From NCBI GenBank assembly GCA_946406585.1, contig CAMJLI010000082.1:1-8313 (forward strand): a stretch of DNA of 8,313 bases, read 5' to 3'. The translations under genes and the position numbers were made by a program. Position 1 is the first letter of the stretch. The number at the start of each line of letters is the position of its first letter. Under the pieces are notes generated by a model, which saw nothing but the letters and a program-made list of their open reading frames with translations, was not told where the DNA came from and made no database searches. The stretch is from an uncultured Prevotellaceae bacterium. Its GTDB lineage: Bacteria > Bacteroidota > Bacteroidia > Bacteroidales > Bacteroidaceae. Positions 7,047 through 8,313 of this stretch are shown piece after piece.

Positions 7047-7630
7047 AAAAGCTAATATGTTTGGTAATAGTACTTGCCATTGCCATCCTGATGACACTCA
7101 CCGTGCCAGACAAGAAGGAGCACAAGCAAGCCATGATGAAGGCCATCAGTGAATATGTGGATGAAGAAGCCACAAACAGAGGCATAGGTGACAACGGCAT
7201 CACCCGTGTGGGCAAAAAGATGGTCGTAAAGGTCATCGAGTCAGTGCTTTCCTCAAAATTGGAGGAAACCAACTACATCCTCTTCAACACAACCCATATC
7301 AAGATGGAGGACAAAGACAAACTGCTCTCAGTGGGACTGTTTGGACATGTGTTCACTTTCAACAAGGAAATGCTGCGTGATGCTCTTGATGAGGCGGCTC
7401 TTGAAAAAGCAGAAAAGAAACGCGAGAAAAAGGAAGCCAAGGCAGAAATGAAACGATTGAAGGAGGAGGCCAAGTTGGAGAAAAAGCGACTGAAGGAAAA
7501 GGCCAAGATGGAGAGGAAGGAATTGAAGGAAAAGGCCAAGATGGAGAGGAAGCAACAGCGCGAACTGAAGAAGCAGCAACGCGAGGCTGAAAGGGAGGTG
7601 AGAAAAAGGCTGAAAGAGGCCAACAAATGA
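7043..7630 (+). CDS. Small membrane-anchored protein with long Lys/Glu/Arg-rich helical tail
   Basis: 195 residues; family not firmly recognised. Residues 4-20 form one hydrophobic segment (anchor or uncleaved signal), followed by VPDKKEHK. A compact region (about 28-112) includes NYILFNTTHIK (77-87) and GLFGHVFTF (98-106), a pattern faintly like DUF4359-type proteins. Residues 121-195 are 52 of 75 charged (34 basic, 18 acidic) with no proline or glycine, as expected for a single alpha-helix or coiled coil. Residues 139-171 consist of three 11-residue repeats. The start ATG lies inside the ATGA overlap with the ATPase stop, so translation is probably coupled, with AGGAAG at 7035-7040 unusually close to the ATG. 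This tight link suggests an accessory or regulatory partner of the calcium pump, which is inference. Topology is ambiguous: the N-terminal MKK favours an outside C-terminus, while the basic tail favours the cytoplasm. Confidence 0.85.
   Translation: MKKLICLVIVLAIAILMTLTVPDKKEHKQAMMKAISEYVDEEATNRGIGDNGITRVGKKMVVKVIESVLSSKLEETNYILFNTTHIKMEDKDKLLSVGLFGHVFTFNKEMLRDALDEAALEKAEKKREKKEAKAEMKRLKEEAKLEKKRLKEKAKMERKELKEKAKMERKQQRELKKQQREAEREVRKRLKEANK
7457..7555 (+). repeat. Three in-frame 33-bp tandem repeats
   Basis: Units lie at 7457-7489, 7490-7522 and 7523-7555, each encoding one 11-residue unit of the LKEKAKMERKE type. Units 2 and 3 differ at only two of 33 bases; unit 1 is more diverged. The near-identity of the last two suggests recent duplication. 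Gain or loss of a unit would keep the reading frame and change only tail length. Confidence 0.85.
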
Positions 7631-7651
7631 TTGGCAAAATATTTTTGTCAA
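7631..7651. repeat. Inverted repeat overlapping the helicase promoter box
   Basis: TTGGCAAAA (7631-7639) and TTTTGTCAA (7643-7651) pair over nine positions with one G-T wobble around a 3-nt loop, directly after the stop codon of the preceding gene. It is AT-rich, so it would be a weak terminator at best. Because it overlaps the box at 7640-7647, it could also be a regulator-binding site. Confidence 0.35.
7640..7647 (+). promoter_or_regulatory. Candidate -7 promoter element for the helicase gene
   Basis: TATTTTTG matches TAnnTTTG. Transcription would start near 7654, giving a leader of about 55 nt before ATG 7709. No clear -33 TTTG is present. The leader is A- and C-rich (ATAAAAAACCCC near 7687-7698) and lacks a Shine-Dalgarno sequence, as is usual for this phylum. 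Confidence 0.45.
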
Positions 7652-7708
7652 CAGGCTCAATCAAGTGACATCATACCCCCCACAACATAAAAAACCCCAC
7701 AACCAATC

Positions 7709-8313
7709 ATGGAAAGAAACGATTATCTGCGCATAGCATGGGAGTTTGTGGAAAACACAGGCCGAAGCATTTTTCTAACAGGAAAGGCGGGAACGGGAAA
7801 GACCACTTTCCTGAAAACTGTCGTGAGCCGTTCCAAGAAGCGGTCTATTGTCGTAGCACCTACAGGAGTGGCTGCCATCAATGCGGGGGGAGTGACCATA
7901 CATTCTTTTTTTCAGTTGCCTTTGACTCCTTTTGTACCTGATGCAAAGATAAAGAACAAGTTCGACTTCGGTCTTAACAAGAGGAGAGTCATCGCATCCA
8001 TCGACCTTCTCATCATTGATGAAATATCGATGGTGAGAAGCGACTTGCTTGATGCCATAGACCATGTGCTGCGAAGATACCGTAATAGATTGCTGCCCTT
8101 CGGAGGCGTGCAATTGCTGATGATTGGAGACTTGCAGCAGCTCACGCCAGTGGTGACTCCCGAGGACGAACACTTGCTTCAGCCATATTACGACACTCCT
8201 TATTTCTTTGGCTCCAAGGCTCTTGCACAGATAGACTATGTAACAATACAGTTGGACAAGGTCTATCGGCAGCAGGATTACTCTTTCATTCAGCTGCTCA
8301 ACCATGTGCGCTC
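7709..8313 (+). CDS. Pif1/RecD-like SF1B DNA helicase, N-terminal part (runs off the edge)
   Basis: 201 complete codons are present before the window ends, with no stop. It is an ATP-dependent helicase of the Pif1/RecD (SF1B) group, acting on DNA in the cytoplasm. The Walker A motif GKAGTGKTT is at 25-33, preceded by SIFLT as in Bacteroidota Pif1-like proteins. Motif Ia VAPTGVAAINAGG lies at 49-61, followed by TIHSFF (63-68). Walker B LLIIDEISMV is at 100-109, motif III GDLQQLTPV at 140-148, and a YRQ motif at 186-188. The second RecA-like domain and any C-terminal HRDC or helix-turn-helix module lie outside the window. ATG 7709 is chosen because it gives the usual short N-terminus before Walker A and follows an A-rich leader. 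It is 78 bp from the preceding gene and probably has its own promoter. Likely roles are genome maintenance, such as unwinding replication or recombination intermediates, but the exact role is unknown. Confidence 0.93.
   Translation, partial: MERNDYLRIAWEFVENTGRSIFLTGKAGTGKTTFLKTVVSRSKKRSIVVAPTGVAAINAGGVTIHSFFQLPLTPFVPDAKIKNKFDFGLNKRRVIASIDLLIIDEISMVRSDLLDAIDHVLRRYRNRLLPFGGVQLLMIGDLQQLTPVVTPEDEHLLQPYYDTPYFFGSKALAQIDYVTIQLDKVYRQQDYSFIQLLNHVR

Noticed and set aside
7457..7555. Possible CRISPR-like repeat array
   Set aside because: The 33-bp units are directly adjacent with no spacers, are in frame within a gene, and encode a regular charged helix.
7273..7664. Overlapping minus-strand frames rich in Leu, Phe and Ser that look like membrane proteins
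   Set aside because: They are the complement of the Lys/Glu-rich tail; AAG/GAG codons read backwards as CTT/CTC, giving false hydrophobic repeats.
7775..8305. A 176-codon minus-strand frame near the right edge
   Set aside because: It is antisense to the helicase, whose Walker A, Walker B and motif III are unmistakable on the plus strand.

Overview
The window looks like chromosomal DNA of a Bacteroidota bacterium, most likely a Prevotella-type (Prevotellaceae) relative. Three things point this way: intergenic matches to the Bacteroidota sigma-factor -7 element TAnnTTTG next to most gene starts, start codons without Shine-Dalgarno sequences, and protein types typical of the group (PA14-bearing secreted GH3 enzyme, TerB-like multidomain protein, Pif1-like helicase). 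The assignment rests on gene style and not on a marker gene.

Layout from left to right. Positions 7-36 hold a strong hairpin terminator. Positions 64-2640 (minus) encode a secreted family 3 glycoside hydrolase with a PA14 insertion, probably a periplasmic beta-xylosidase or beta-glucosidase. A 196-bp divergent region (2641-2836) holds candidate promoters for both directions. Positions 2837-4177 (plus) encode a 446-residue protein with an N-terminal TerB-like domain and an uncharacterised C-terminal half. A 118-bp gap with two copies of the palindrome CAACGTTG and a promoter-like box leads to 4296-7046 (plus), a PMCA-type calcium-transporting P-type ATPase. Its stop overlaps the start of 7043-7630 (plus), a small single-pass membrane protein with a very long Lys/Glu/Arg-rich helical tail built partly from 33-bp tandem repeats. 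A 78-bp gap with another promoter-like box precedes 7709-8313 (plus), the N-terminal 201 residues of a Pif1/RecD-like SF1B helicase that runs off the right edge.

How the parts may work together. The GH3 gene is a stand-alone carbohydrate gene facing away from the rest. The ATPase and the small charged protein are translationally coupled (ATGA overlap) and form a convincing two-gene unit, so the small protein may be an accessory or regulator of calcium export. The TerB-like gene just upstream is plausibly related, because Ter-type proteins are linked to metal and calcium stress, but it seems to have its own promoter. The helicase probably starts a separate DNA-maintenance transcription unit. 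The least described part of the window is the TerB-like / calcium ATPase / charged-tail protein trio. No CRISPR array, tRNA, rRNA, insertion sequence or integrase is visible.
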